Shown: positions 52,001-61,739 of the stretch, in pieces
Layout: each line of letters begins with the position of its first letter
Numbering within the stretch: position 1 is the first letter of the stretch
Assembly (NCBI RefSeq): GCF_000006405.1
Contig: NW_003206478.1
Coordinates: forward strand, 50,335 to 114,334
Direction of reading: 5' to 3'
DNA: 64,000 bases
Source of the DNA: Perkinsus marinus ATCC 50983
Taxonomy: Eukaryota > Perkinsozoa > Perkinsida > Perkinsidae
Translations under genes and position numbers: made by a program
Notes under the pieces: model-generated
Seen by the model: the letters and a program-made list of their open reading frames with translations, nothing else
Databases searched by the model: none
Told to the model about the DNA's origin: nothing

Positions 52001-55000
52001 TATTGGAGTTTCAGAGTGGCGTAAAACTCGGTGTAAAACGCGATATTCGCGGTGATATGCAGTAGTCGTGAAATGTGTTTTTCCTATCACTAGGGTGGAA
52101 CTCCATTGAAAATTTTGAGAAAATTAGTATTGGTTTTTGTATTTTTTGGTAGATTTGTATTTCCCTGCATTTTCGTGTAGGAGAAAATAATGATATTGGT
52201 GATAATATGAAAATTCTGAAGAAATTTTGGGAATTTTTTTGTAGATTTTTACCTGGATTCGTATGTAGTAAAATGGCGATTTCTCGATTTGCATAGACGA
52301 AGACACGCGGAGAGCGTGTTGAAGATAATAAGAAAATTTCGGGAAAATTTTTGTATTTTTTTCCAGATGAATTCGTATTTTCCTACGTTTTTATGTAGGG
52401 AGAAATAATAATGTTGGTGATAATATGAGAATTCTGGAGAAATTTTTGTATATTTTTCTTCGGAGTCGGTATTAGTAAGGAAACTACTGAGCTCAGCTGA
52501 GGGAAGCAAACATATATTCTTCCAAACAACTGTTTTTTTGTTTTTTTGTGTGTTGTTCGAAAGATCGAAATGCAAGTTTTGGAAAAAAAGATGCTATTTT
52601 CACTCACGACGAGTATTTATGTATTTAGATCGCAACAGTTTTGGAATATATATTTACTTTCCTCCGACGAGCTCATGAGTTTCCAAAGCTAATACAATTT
52701 TGTATACGCATTCTGGCAGAAATGAGAATTTTTTCTCCTCAGAATTTTCACACATGTAGTTGACCATGTGCATATTTGTGTAGTAGAAAATTTTGATTAT
52801 TATGATTGTCAAATTTTAAAGGGAACTTATCAATGGAGTTTCACTCGTGAATTTCGTATTTCACGACAGGGTTTTCACAGAGTACTACGCCACTCCGCGA
52901 GTGAAACTCCAATATTACATCTGCACTGTGAATATTACGTCGTGATGAAATCTGAAATATTTTTCAATGTAGGTACCCGCCAGCGGTGTATGATCTCGCA
53001 TATGCAATTCAAAAAGATCTAGCCCGACAGGTACCTCTACGTGTAGTAAAATTTGGAAGCGTGTTCAGGTTGCTGAATCGTGTGTGGACGTGTCGGTAGG
53101 AGTGCGAGAGCTACTCTCTGTTACTGACATCGTGGATCTGCTGGACTGCTGGGCGTCGTGGAATCTACCGGTTGAGCACAGACTGTGGGAGGCACTGTTG
53201 AATGACTTAGCATTGTGTCGGCTATCGGAGATCAAGTAAGATTTGGAAATATGTTTGATTTCGTATGTTTTCTTATTGCATTATGAGGGTAGAAGTATAC
53301 ATAAATCCAACGATGATTTCCTCGGAATTTTCACATACACATGTAGTTGAGCATGTGCGTATAATCTCGGTAGACCTACGGTTGAGGCATGCAAGTTGTT
53401 TTAGGTATAGTCCGAATATTAGTCTGTGGTCGGGAGTGACATTATCGTGCAGCAAGGTATGTTCGTGGGGGTTTGTATTGTACGGTCTCCCAGTCCAACA
53501 GGATAAGTTCAGGGATGCTAATCTAAAGGTCCCTGGATCGAATCCTAGTTGCTTCTGGTCTTTGTGAAGATTATATTAGCAATCGAGTGAATCGAGATAT
53601 CCCTTATTGTTCTTGAACTGAAATCGCTGGAGTCATGCAAACACCGAGTTTATATATGAATGCTAGTCGTAAATCAAGACCACGTGTTGTATGGACGATT
53701 CACTCCATACAGGGGGGGGATGCTCTTATTTTTATCAGTGGAGTTTCACCGCCCTAGTGATATGAAAAACACATTTCACGACTACTGCATATCACCGCGA
53801 ATATCGCGGTGAGTGAAACTCCAAGGTATTTCACGACACTAATGATATAATATTTTTTTTCGCGTAAGTGTTGAACGTGAGCTCCCAACAGTGTTGTCCT
53901 TCGAAATTCGATTTGCAGTCGGCGTCGTTATCTCCCCAGCTGTTGCAGGTTAATTATTATCACAGCACGTGGATGTCTATGGTCTGCGATATCGGCCGAG
54001 ACCCGTTTATGTTGGATAAAATCAGCTTTTGGCAAACTGGACAGTTTCTCGCGGCGATTTCTCGGTTGGGACTATTCGATGAGAAATTGTGAGTTTTTTT
54101 CGGAGTTTTTTTTTATTTTATTGGAAATTTTCAGATACTCTAATGTGGCTGATGTCATCACGAAGGACATGAGTTTGTATAAGGATCCGGAAACGCTGGC
54201 ATCAACTCTATGGGCGATGGCGAAAGTGGGTGATTTTTTCCGTCAGTGAAAAACGGGCGTTTTTAGTCTGGATTCGTCCAAGGGAACTTCGTGGAAGCGT
54301 CGTTGGCGTCGGCGAATTCGATGATTAATGCAACTAACAACAACATGAATGCGTGGAGTCAAATTTTGTGGAGTCTTATTCAGCAAGGTAGTTCTCACTG
54401 ATGCTCCACCACCCTAGTGATATGGAAAACAGTAGTATGAAACATATTTCACGACTACTGCATGTCACCGCGAATAACGCGTTCTTTACCGGTAAAGCGA
54501 GTAGAACTCCATTGTTGAAGTGGGAGTATATGTTCGCTTTCCTCAGAGAATTCGAGTAGAAATGTACGGAAACCTACAGAAAATTCCCGAAATTTCCTCA
54601 GAATTTTCATATTGCAACAGACCACGTGATATGCATGTCGTCAGGTTGCGACCCAAGCAGTGATACACGAATGGCGAATATTGTGGAATTCGTAGCGCAG
54701 TTGCCAGTCCCAGTTCATAGGGGACATTTTAGAAGACTTCATCAAGCGGCTGACGTCCTTGGGGAGGAGTCTCCCATGCGAAAGTATTGTATTGGATGAT
54801 TGGAGTTTCACCCTAGTGATATGAAAAACATATTCCACGACTACTGCATATCACCGCGAATATCGCGCTTTTCACGGAGTTTCACGCCAATAACGGGTGA
54901 AACTTCATCATAGTTTAAAAAAATTTGTAATTTTCATGAGAATCGATTTAAAACTATATCGTTAACATTGCTATGAAAATGTGATGTGATAATGGTAACT

Positions 55001-56272
55001 TTTCGAGACTATGATAGCGACAAGTTATTCACTATCATTAATCCCAGAATAAAAAACGCACAATCTTTACATTTGTGTTGGAGGAAATTTCGGGAAATTC
55101 TAATTTTTTTTCTGTACACATTTTTTGTATGTATGAGCTGATCTCGGGAGTTTCATCACTAATTATAGAATTTCACAGAATCTTCATATTCTCACCATCA
55201 CATGTTGACCATGTGTATATTTTCTCACATTTCTTTGTGTAGGTATTTAACACATCCACTGAGCAGCGCCACCGCTCTTCCTCCTAGAGATAGTAGACGT
55301 GAGTTTGACGGTAATCGATTATGTGAATTTTCCCGTGGATTTTAGGTATTCAAATTACTAATCAAATTGCCAAGGTTTTGACAGAAAGCGGCCTTCTACC
55401 GACTCGTGCGATTGGTGAGTGAAAATAAAATTTGAGGAAATTCTCATGGACTTTGGTGAATTTCTATATTCAGCTGAGGAAAGCAAAGATATATTTTTAC
55501 TGCAGATACTCGTGTGATGGTATCGCCGAGTTGCAGCTCGATATTGGATATCGCTATTAGTGCGGAAGGAAGCGGCTCGGCTGCTACTCCCGTCAGTGGT
55601 TTTATTATTGCGGCTGGTGACACTGACCATAGACAGATGCGTGAGTGTTCGATTGTAGTTGGTGAGAAACGCCATATTCGCGGTGATATGCAGTAGTCGT
55701 TAAATATGCTTTTCACTAGGGTTTTTCATATCACTAGGGTGAGACTCCAATATTAAAATTCCAATTTTTTTTATTTCTGTGCACATCTACCTGAGTTTTG
55801 TAGATAGTGAGGAAACTCCTTATTTTTAATATTCATTGTGGTTGGTGACAGTGGACAAATGCGCGAGTGTTCGGTTGTAGTTTGTGATAATATGAAAATC
55901 CGAGGAAACTCTTTGCATAGTTAGTGAGGAAATACCCGAGCTCTGCTGAGGAAAGCGAACATATGTGAATTCATTCAGGAGTGGTTCCCGCAAGCACCGA
56001 AGGTTCGAATAGTTATTATGGTGGATTTGGCATGAAAGTTCAGCCCCATGCTGAGCATGAATTTGAACATATACGTACCGGGCAGAATTTGATGTACCAG
56101 AGGATTTTGACTCGACGAGGGTTGACGGTTTCGATCATCGGTGAAAATGAGTGGAAACGAGCGCACGAGAGGTAAGTATCCTTGAATTGATCGAGGTTCA
56201 AGTTGGTGTTTTAGCGGTGAGGAGAAAGCGTTTTTGAGGAAGAAATTGGAGGAAGTTGGAATGGCATGCTGA
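49071..56272 (+). CDS. RAP-domain-like mitochondrial protein, 22 exons
   Basis: Exons, all phase-consistent: 49071-49247, 49288-49342, 49437-49520, 49568-49737, 49789-49884, 50300-50416, 50777-50861, 50907-50983, 51331-51430, 51886-51991, 52973-53030, 53069-53235, 53405-53456, 53868-54088, 54135-54225, 54267-54387, 54645-54783, 55243-55298, 55346-55414, 55506-55640, 55979-56171, 56215-56272; about 808 residues. The N-terminus (IPLRRLFSTSAAAHATLKPP) is a mitochondrial presequence. The body is helical and repeat-like. The C-terminus (RTGQNLMYQRILTRRGLTVS, IIGENEWKRAHE, KAFLRKKLEEVG) fits the RAP domain of FASTK-like and organellar RNA-processing proteins, which pair a helical repeat array with RAP. 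Exon 14 could start at 53892 in the same frame. Introns are nearly all elements A and B. Confidence 0.72.
49738..49788 (+). repeat. 51-nt intron containing a tRNA T-arm
   Basis: Whole intron: gtagtgcgg, then aaggtcccgggttcggtccc, cgcatatgacat and CTTTTTTCAG. T-stem has four of five pairs. Sense to the gene. Confidence 0.62.
49885..50055 (+). mobile_element. composite of two element B fragments
   Basis: gaattctgagggaattttgg (reverse) joins to aatttcctgaaaatttttca and gtgcaaatttttcccacac (forward) within intron 49885-50299. Confidence 0.65.
50131..50285 (+). mobile_element. two short element B copies in tandem
   Basis: gtgatggaatatacgtttgc at 50,131 and gtgttggaatatatatgttt at 50,213, each followed by ctttccttagctca. 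Both are truncated. Confidence 0.7.
50435..50591 (+). mobile_element. element B copy
   Basis: tgttcgcttttctcagctga through aatttcccagaaattcctga to gaccatatgcatattttttc. With the next copy it fills intron 50417-50776. Confidence 0.75.
50592..50735 (+). mobile_element. element B copy, head-to-tail with the previous
   Basis: agtgttggaggaatatatgt through tttgggtagaagtgtacaga to gaaaattttcatattttccg. Confidence 0.8.
50862..50906 (+). repeat. 45-nt intron that is a hairpin
   Basis: GTAA-gtgcgtgaaaaat pairs exactly (13 bp) with atttttcacgcac-AG, so donor and acceptor are brought together around a 13-nt loop. Confidence 0.75.
51148..51302 (+). mobile_element. long element A copy in RAP intron
   Basis: gttccacccgttttacgtga, then aactc, then tgaaaaacgcgatatgaagt, to catatcactagggtgaaagt. 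Confidence 0.83.
51436..51535 (+). mobile_element. element B fragment
   Basis: tatgcttttctttattatag and aaatttcctcagaattttca with losses. Confidence 0.5.
51581..51700 (+). mobile_element. element A copy
   Basis: Both ends intact: ttggagtttcaccatagtga and gaagcgggtgaaactccatt. Confidence 0.9.
51773..51863 (+). mobile_element. element A copy, internally shortened
   Basis: agtttcaccaccctagtgat to cgtaaaacgggtgaaactcc. It ends about 25 nt before an acceptor. Confidence 0.87.
52003..52108 (+). mobile_element. element A copy, left end damaged
   Basis: ttggagtttcagagtggcgt to tcactagggtggaactccat. Confidence 0.85.
52180..52530 (-). mobile_element. two reversed element B copies
   Basis: ggtgataatatgaaaattct near 52,197 and ggtgataatatgagaattct near 52,417, the second followed by gtcggtattagtaaggaaac and agggaagcaaacatatattc. 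A third partial piece lies between. Confidence 0.75.
52632..52790 (+). mobile_element. element B copy
   Basis: agttttggaatatatattta through gaatttttctcctcag-like sequence to gttgaccatgtgcatatttg. Confidence 0.72.
52831..52913 (+). mobile_element. short element A copy
   Basis: atggagtttcactcgtgaat to ccactccgcgagtgaaactc; both ends present. Confidence 0.8.
53240..53385 (+). mobile_element. element B spanning RAP intron 53236-53404
   Basis: The 169-nt intron runs gtaagatttggaaatatgtt, agggtagaagtatacataaa, gatttcctcggaattttcac, gttgagcatgtgcgtataat and then to its acceptor. Confidence 0.72.
53515..53560 (+). repeat. tRNA T-arm-like motif, sense in RAP intron
   Basis: ctaatctaaaggtccctgg then atcgaatcctagttgcttct; T-loop close to consensus. 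Confidence 0.48.
53741..53824 (+). mobile_element. element A copy
   Basis: gtggagtttcaccgccctag to atatcgcggtgagtgaaact. Confidence 0.87.
54401..54514 (+). mobile_element. element A copy in RAP intron 54388-54644
   Basis: ctccaccaccctagtgatat to ggtaaagcgagtagaactcc. Adjacent to an element B copy. Confidence 0.82.
54516..54640 (+). mobile_element. element B copy
   Basis: tgggagtatatgttcgcttt, cgagtagaaatgtacggaaa, aatttcctcagaattttcat. Confidence 0.78.
54800..54910 (+). mobile_element. element A copy in RAP intron 54784-55242
   Basis: ttggagtttcaccctagtga to ccaataacgggtgaaacttc. Confidence 0.88.
54945..55075 (+). repeat. repeat C copy
   Basis: atttaaaactatatcgttaa, gagactatgatagcgacaag, cattaatcccagaataaaaa; very close to the 18,560 copy 36 kb away. 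Confidence 0.82.
55076..55235 (+). mobile_element. element B copy
   Basis: gtgttggaggaaatttcggg, gtatgagctgatctcgggag, agaatcttcatattctcacc; composite and partly rearranged. Confidence 0.65.
55415..55505 (-). mobile_element. element B, reversed, spanning a 91-nt RAP intron
   Basis: The intron reads gtgagtgaaaataaaatttg, aggaaattctcatggacttt, tattcagctgaggaaagcaa, agatatatttttactgcag. Reversed B reaches the acceptor, its cactg end becoming actgcag. Confidence 0.7.
55662..55752 (+). mobile_element. element A copy, 5' truncated
   Basis: gagaaacgccatattcgcgg to tcactagggtgagactccaa. Confidence 0.82.
55760..55966 (-). mobile_element. reversed element B fragments
   Basis: tgtgcacatctacctgagtt and gtgataatatgaaaatccga then agctctgctgaggaaagcga. 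The block ends near the acceptor at 55,978. Confidence 0.65.
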
Positions 56273-57240
56273 TTTGTGGTAGCGTGTATTTGTTTCTGTT
56301 CAACAGTTTCTGGAAATGCCTGTTTGTTGTGTTCTAAAGTGGTACGAGTTGCTCGTGTGATGGTATTGGAATGGTATAGCAATGAAATGCTTGATAATAG
56401 ATTTCATACGTTTTTAAATAGTGTTGATAATAATAGTTAAATAGTGTCTGGAAATGGTGTTGGAGGACTATATTGCTTAGGAAAGGTGAAAAACTTCTCC
56501 GCGGTTCAAACCGTGCTGCCAGAGAGTTGTCTTTCTTTCTGGTTTGGGACAGCGATTGACACAATTCCTGCCGGCACAATGGATAGTTTGAGTCCTTCAA
56601 GCTGCCAAGCTAGTCACACAAGTCAGATTGTCTTGACAATCTGGAGTAGTATATGTCTTAGGCGTATTATGTATCTTTTTATATTTCCTCAGCTGAGCGA
56701 AGGAGTTTGTACGATTATGATAGACTGGAAACATCTACAAAGAAGAATTTCTGCTTTTCGCTGCAGTTTATCATTGTGTATTCGAACCCGAAACGATGTA
56801 GGAGTTTGTTGCGTTGATCATTTTCATAAGTTATTACCTCAGCTGCTGTTGGGTTTTATGTTGACGGGAAGACAACTTATTCCATTCGAGAATTCATATC
56901 CCTGCAGTAATTCGACAACTGAGAAACGCGCGTGTGAGTTCACAGTTCAACGCTGACAATATTACTCAGTACCGTGGCATAATATGCGGTCCTCTGACAG
57001 CCGCATGACGATCCCACTTTTCAATGCAACACCCCACAGCATAAGAAACGTCTATGGTGACCAATAAGACCTGCGTCGGTTATATTAAAGTAATTACTCC
57101 GCAGAATAACTCCGACCGCTTCTCGAATTGCCCATTTGGTGATATTCGTGAAACAAGTCAGACGAAGATGGAATCAGCCTAACTGATTGGTTACGATACA
57201 TCTCTTCGAGAGTACTATCGTCCACTGCCCACGATACCTA
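56273..57240. other. intergenic stretch between convergent RAP and SulP genes
   Basis: A long open frame at 56,444-56,956 contains B-like sequence (tatttcctcagctgagcg) and a T-arm-like motif (tccgcggttcaaaccgtgct at about 56,499), so I do not call it a gene. Confidence 0.5.
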
Positions 57241-60200
57241 TCAAAAATACCAATACTTTTCACCAGGTAACAGTCGCCTCACGTTGGCGTATTGATCAAC
57301 ATCACTATATTCTCCATCATATAAAAGCGATTGTCGGCGATTTCTCCACCATCTTTGAATAATAACTGCAGCCTGGAAAAAAATCGATATTTTCTTGCCA
57401 TAATCAAATCGGCTCACTTGAGTTGTCACTGGCAGATCAATATGACGCAAAGCTTGTTGAACTACTGCTTCGACTTGCTGTACCAAATCTGACCAAAATA
57501 ATGAGTATCATTGGAGTTTCACCCTAGTGATATGAAAAACACTACCGCGTTTTTCACATCGCGTTAAACGGGTGAAACTTCATTGAACTCGTTACCAGTC
57601 TGGTCGATAATGTGTCGCTCCACCAGTATCGTCTCCAGCATTCTTCTCACGCTACCATGGGCACCAGCAAACCACAGAGTAACTCCCCGGCCTTGCAATT
57701 CTACAGCGAGCTCTTCTAGGCCCTAAAACGACGTCAAGGGAGTATATAAAGGTCTTTCACTCACCTGAATAGCAGTAGCGTCGATGAATGGCACGGCAAC
57801 CATCTGCATCACGACCGCCTGGACCGACTTGCGGCAGTGACGACTGTATCTCTGCTCGGTATGTAGTAGCCTATATCAACAAGCATAATACAAGCCGAAC
57901 AGTGTGGGATAATATATACGTGTCAGTGGCTCCGACATGAAATTTTGAGAATTTCTATCCGAATGTGCATAATTAGTGATAAAACTCCTGAACTCAGCGA
58001 GCACATATTCCTCCAACAAACCCCACTGACTTGTCTTTCACATGATCCCAGTTGACAAACAGCAGCGGACCATCGACACCAAAAACCAACAGGCCGGGTA
58101 TGGTCTTGGCAGTAGTAGGCCAGTATGCTAAGGCTCGCCAATGGCCGTTTGACAATCTGAAGAGAAACTACACATTTTCGGCGACTTTTTGGAGCAATGT
58201 CGGGGAAATAAATGTTCGCTTTTATCAGCTGAGCTCAGAAATTTATATTTGAATTCGGCTGGAAATGTTCAGAAATAAGCAAGAATTCGCCTAATTTTCC
58301 TTAACAACGACAGAACATAAAGTTAACCATGTGCATATATCCCCCCACAGTTCGCGTCACTCACCTGCCCATAGCGTTCGTTGGTGGCATCGCAATTTGC
58401 TGTACCATTAGAGTCACCGACAAAACCATAGACAGAAAAACCCCCTGGAGCAGGCCCATCAACAGTGTACCTAACAAAAACATGAAATAAAGCATACACC
58501 TTCGATCTGTGCATTTCCTGTGCGATTGTTCACTCAGATATCACAGCAGCTACATCAGTTGAAATAGAATAAACACATATCATCCAAAGGACCAAAAAAT
58601 ACGATATCGCTCTTAACTCCGGCTTATGCCGTATATTGACAAAAACTGATGTGCATCGTGGCGAACCAGAAATGCTGGAATAAAATCTCATGCCGGAAAT
58701 CAAAACCGCCACAGCCATTTTTCGATGACTTTCACCAGCGAGCTTACCTCCAACAGCTACCAACCAAACGGCAAAATCTCGTTTAGAATTGTGCCATAAC
58801 CATCTCGCAAAGTGAAAGTCGGTGAGATGGGGCGTTGCCGATATGATGATTCCGGCGAGGGCCGCATTGGGTATCCAATACCTGTCAAAAACAATTGTCA
58901 CCGCATTTAACGAGCTATGGTCAAAAATGCAGTACTTTAAACTCACGCTCAATAAAGAGAAAACAAACGATTGACTACAGTTATGTCGCTGCAATTCGCA
59001 ACTGCGCGATTCATACACGGTAGCAGAGGACTACAATGATGAATAGAAAAGAACCTCACTCACATCAGTGACGTTAAAAAGGTAAGTCCCCCAATAGCGA
59101 TGAGTGCAGCGACAATACCGGCAACCTGACAGGAAATTACGCTACTGCTGTAGTAGAATGTCTCACCTGTGTCCGCACGCCTATACTATGGCTTATGCAG
59201 GTCCTCGACAGACCGCCCTGGACCGGAAAGGCACCGAAAACTGAACCTACAACAATTTGGTGACCAAGTCGATAACTTTATCCGTAACACATCTAAGCAA
59301 CATAATAGTATTACAAGAAGCTGTACAGAAAATTTTAGAAATTCAAAAAGCAAGTGCTCATCATGTTGTAGACTAAAGCCCTTACCGACGAGATTGGCGA
59401 CGCCCATAACGCCTAATTCGGTGCCCGCATGAATCTCATACCTGCAAGGAATTAACTGAAGGTAACACCATTTTTCTCACCCATCAACGATAGCAAACTT
59501 CTTAGCAGCAGCGTAACTCGAGATAAAGCACATGAAAGCGACCATGATGCCATCAGGGAGAACAGCCGGTAGACCACTGAGGGGAGGGAGGACCAACGAG
59601 GGTAAACCAGGGGGAACAAGACCAACCTAAAAAGAACGACTTCGGAAACATGTACAAATAATGGAATTTCACCCGTTATATAAAAATATATTTCACAAAC
59701 TACTGCATAACGCGAATATCGCATTGTTCACAGAGTATTACGCGGTGAAACTCACATGTGGGATGTACTTCTCCCATCCATCATCGACTCCAAATTCCTC
59801 CAGCAAACCGCGGCGATGTTGGCAAGATAGTGAATACGCAAGCACTGTCGTAACGGCGACTGAAATGAAACGGCAAGATGCCTTTTGCGCACTGCGAAGA
59901 ATATCTAACGGTTTCATCACCAGCCACTAGTTCCTTGTAACCGGCTATGAACTGAATGCGCCGGAAATGCGTCCGATATCGCGCGAAGATCCAAATTATT
60001 CCGACTGTGAGTAAACTCAGGGCGGTGACTGCTGGTGACGCCTGAGGAAAATTGATATTACAAAATCACAGTAAAGTGCATATGGTAGTTCCCTTGAAAT
60101 GAAAATTATGAGGAATTTTTAGTACACTCCCGAACTCTGCTGAGGAGAGCGAACGTATATTCCTACTCCACATGACAAAAAGATAAACCGCCGACCACGA

Positions 60201-61072
60201 AGGAAGCTTACCTCGTTTAGACGCAATCCGACAAGATACATATTTTCAAAGAAGTCAACGCCCTTGGGTAGGTGATGTAGACCGAAAAAGTCTTTCATAA
60301 GCGATGCTACTATCACGAACGCCGCACCTGATCAATATAAATATAAAATTATAACACCGGAGTTTCACCCGTTCTACGTGAAGTGGCGTAATACTCCATG
60401 TGAAAAACGCGATATGAAGTGAATTGCAAATACTTCACGCTTTCCACGCGTTATTCGCTGCTCATATACACACATATAAGTGAAAAACGTTTTTCATATC
60501 GCGGGTGAAACTCCAATAATATCATATTTTTTCATCATGTATCATCATCGTTTTCACTTACCAGTGACAAATCCCGACAGCGCCGGCCTGGATATAAAAC
60601 GCACGAGGGACGACAGTCGAAGCAGCGCCAAAATGCACATGGCAATTCCACTGACCAGAGCCAACTGGCAACCAACCGCAGTTCCTATATGATCAGCATG
60701 AGCTCTGTAGTGGTGAAGGAGGAGACCTCACTGGTTGCCAGGTCTGGAATGTGCGCGACATGTTCACCCGTCATCAACGCCATCATAGCGCCTGTCCCCA
60801 CCGACATGTGCGGCGACGTGCCAAAAAGGGCATATCTAGAAATACGCACATGTGTTGGTGAAAGGGAATGTAACTTACATTAAAACCGGCCAAACACAGG
60901 AGTACGGGCCGTTTATGAGACCAACATGTGCGATGTTCGCGTGAGCTATGCTCTGCGATATTGTTATTAACCCCAGTGTTATTCCGCCTCGCACGTCCAT
61001 CTCCGCATCTAGTCGTGTGTAACGCGTTAAAACACCCACTAGGGGGATCCAGTTTTTGATAAAATCGCGCAT
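57241..61072 (-). CDS. SulP-family anion transporter with STAS domain and IQ motif
   Basis: Imports sulfate or another oxyanion across a membrane. Sixteen phase-consistent exons: 60879-61072, 60732-60835, 60562-60684, 60212-60327, 59921-60041, 59756-59859, 59481-59626, 59386-59441, 59167-59246, 59064-59125, 58748-58881, 58365-58470, 58031-58156, 57765-57870, 57596-57722, 57241-57488; 650 residues. SulP marks: IYALFGTSPHMSVGTGAMMA, FISRPALSGFVTG, VGLVPPGLPSLVLPPLSGLP, a GSVFGAFPVQGGLSRTC block, and WHNSKRDFAVWLVAVG. The STAS domain has IPGLLVFGVDGPLLFVNWD and VPFIDATAIQGLEELAVELQ. After it comes AAVIIQRWWRNRR, a calmodulin-binding IQ motif. An upstream exon at 61182-61262 (MASSSSTVFTMSKASMKRVE) may be the true N-terminus, but I could not join it in phase. 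Confidence 0.93.
57510..57588 (+). mobile_element. element A nearly filling SulP intron 57489-57595
   Basis: attggagtttcaccctagtg to gttaaacgggtgaaacttca. Only 7 nt separate its right end from the donor on the gene strand. Confidence 0.88.
57895..58018 (-). mobile_element. element B nearly filling SulP intron 57871-58030
   Basis: gaacagtgtgggataatata, tgagaatttctatccgaatg, tagtgataaaactcctgaac, gagcacatattcctccaaca. Confidence 0.78.
58195..58350 (+). mobile_element. element B in SulP intron 58157-58364
   Basis: aatgtcggggaaataaatgt, cttttatcagctgagctcag, gttaaccatgtgcatatatc. Confidence 0.75.
59660..59757 (+). mobile_element. element A filling most of SulP intron 59627-59755
   Basis: atggaatttcacccgttata to gagtattacgcggtgaaact. 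On the gene strand the terminal inverted repeat begins 2 nt into the intron, giving GTGAGTTTCACC: the element supplies part of the donor. Confidence 0.85.
60095..60172 (-). mobile_element. element B fragment in SulP intron 60042-60211
   Basis: tgaaatgaaaattatgagga, cccgaactctgctgaggaga, gcgaacgtatattcctactc. Confidence 0.7.
60358..60520 (+). mobile_element. long element A copy in SulP intron 60328-60561
   Basis: ggagtttcacccgttctacg, gtgaaaaacgcgatatgaag, to atatcgcgggtgaaactcca; the long form also found at 51.15 kb. Confidence 0.87.
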
Positions 61073-61264
61073 GCGCGTGAGCGGAGCGATGCTAGGTTGT
61101 TTACTGCTTGCAGGCGTACCGCTTAGGAGGGGAGTTGCCTGAATGCGGCTTAGTGGTCAGAGTGGTTTGTTGTTTACTCACTAGAGATCTAAACATGCTA
61201 GACTCGACCCGTTTCATTGAAGCCTTTGACATTGTGAAAACAGTTGAACTTGATGACGCCATCC

Positions 61265-61403
61265 TTATATGAAAATTATGATAACACTTCTGAGAAATTC
61301 TCATTGGTTTCTGTACATTTCTAGCCGAGTTACACGATTAGCTCCGGAAACTCCTGAGCCCAGCTGAGGAAAGCGCACATGTACTCCTACTCCAACACTA
61401 GGG
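61265..61403 (-). mobile_element. element B copy upstream of SulP
   Basis: tatgaaaattatgataacac, tctgtacatttctagccgag, cccagctgaggaaagcgcac, to ctcctactccaacactag. Confidence 0.78.
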
Positions 61404-61739
61404 TAAGGAAGAAGAAGCCGTGGGTGCTCGTGGAACCGCTTTACGCATACGAATCAATCTCAAAAGTGCATGCACATGGTGAAATTTCAATTCCTGAATA
61501 AGGACCGTTTCGAGAAAAGCGTGCTAGTGCGTCACAATCTTGCGCAGACTTGAATTTCTCGCACGCATACACATGTCATCGCTCATCGGCTCCCAAGCAC
61601 ATATTATACTCCATTTTCAGTTGCCATTCAGCAATTTTCAGAAATTTTGTTTTATCCTCGTAATCTTCCCATGCGACGTCATTCCTCCCCAGGTCTACCT
61701 CCTTCTCCCATAAGTGTTATCATCGTTACATTTCTTCAG

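Noticed and set aside
54641-54838. Small minus-strand frame over RAP exon 17
   Set aside because: Shadow of a phase-confirmed plus-strand exon plus element A.
56444-56956. 170-codon open frame on the plus strand
   Set aside because: Contains element B and T-arm sequence and lies in the 3' flank of two convergent genes.
58530-59018. 162-codon minus-strand frame in the SulP region
   Set aside because: Runs through an intron; the SulP exons on both sides join in phase without it.
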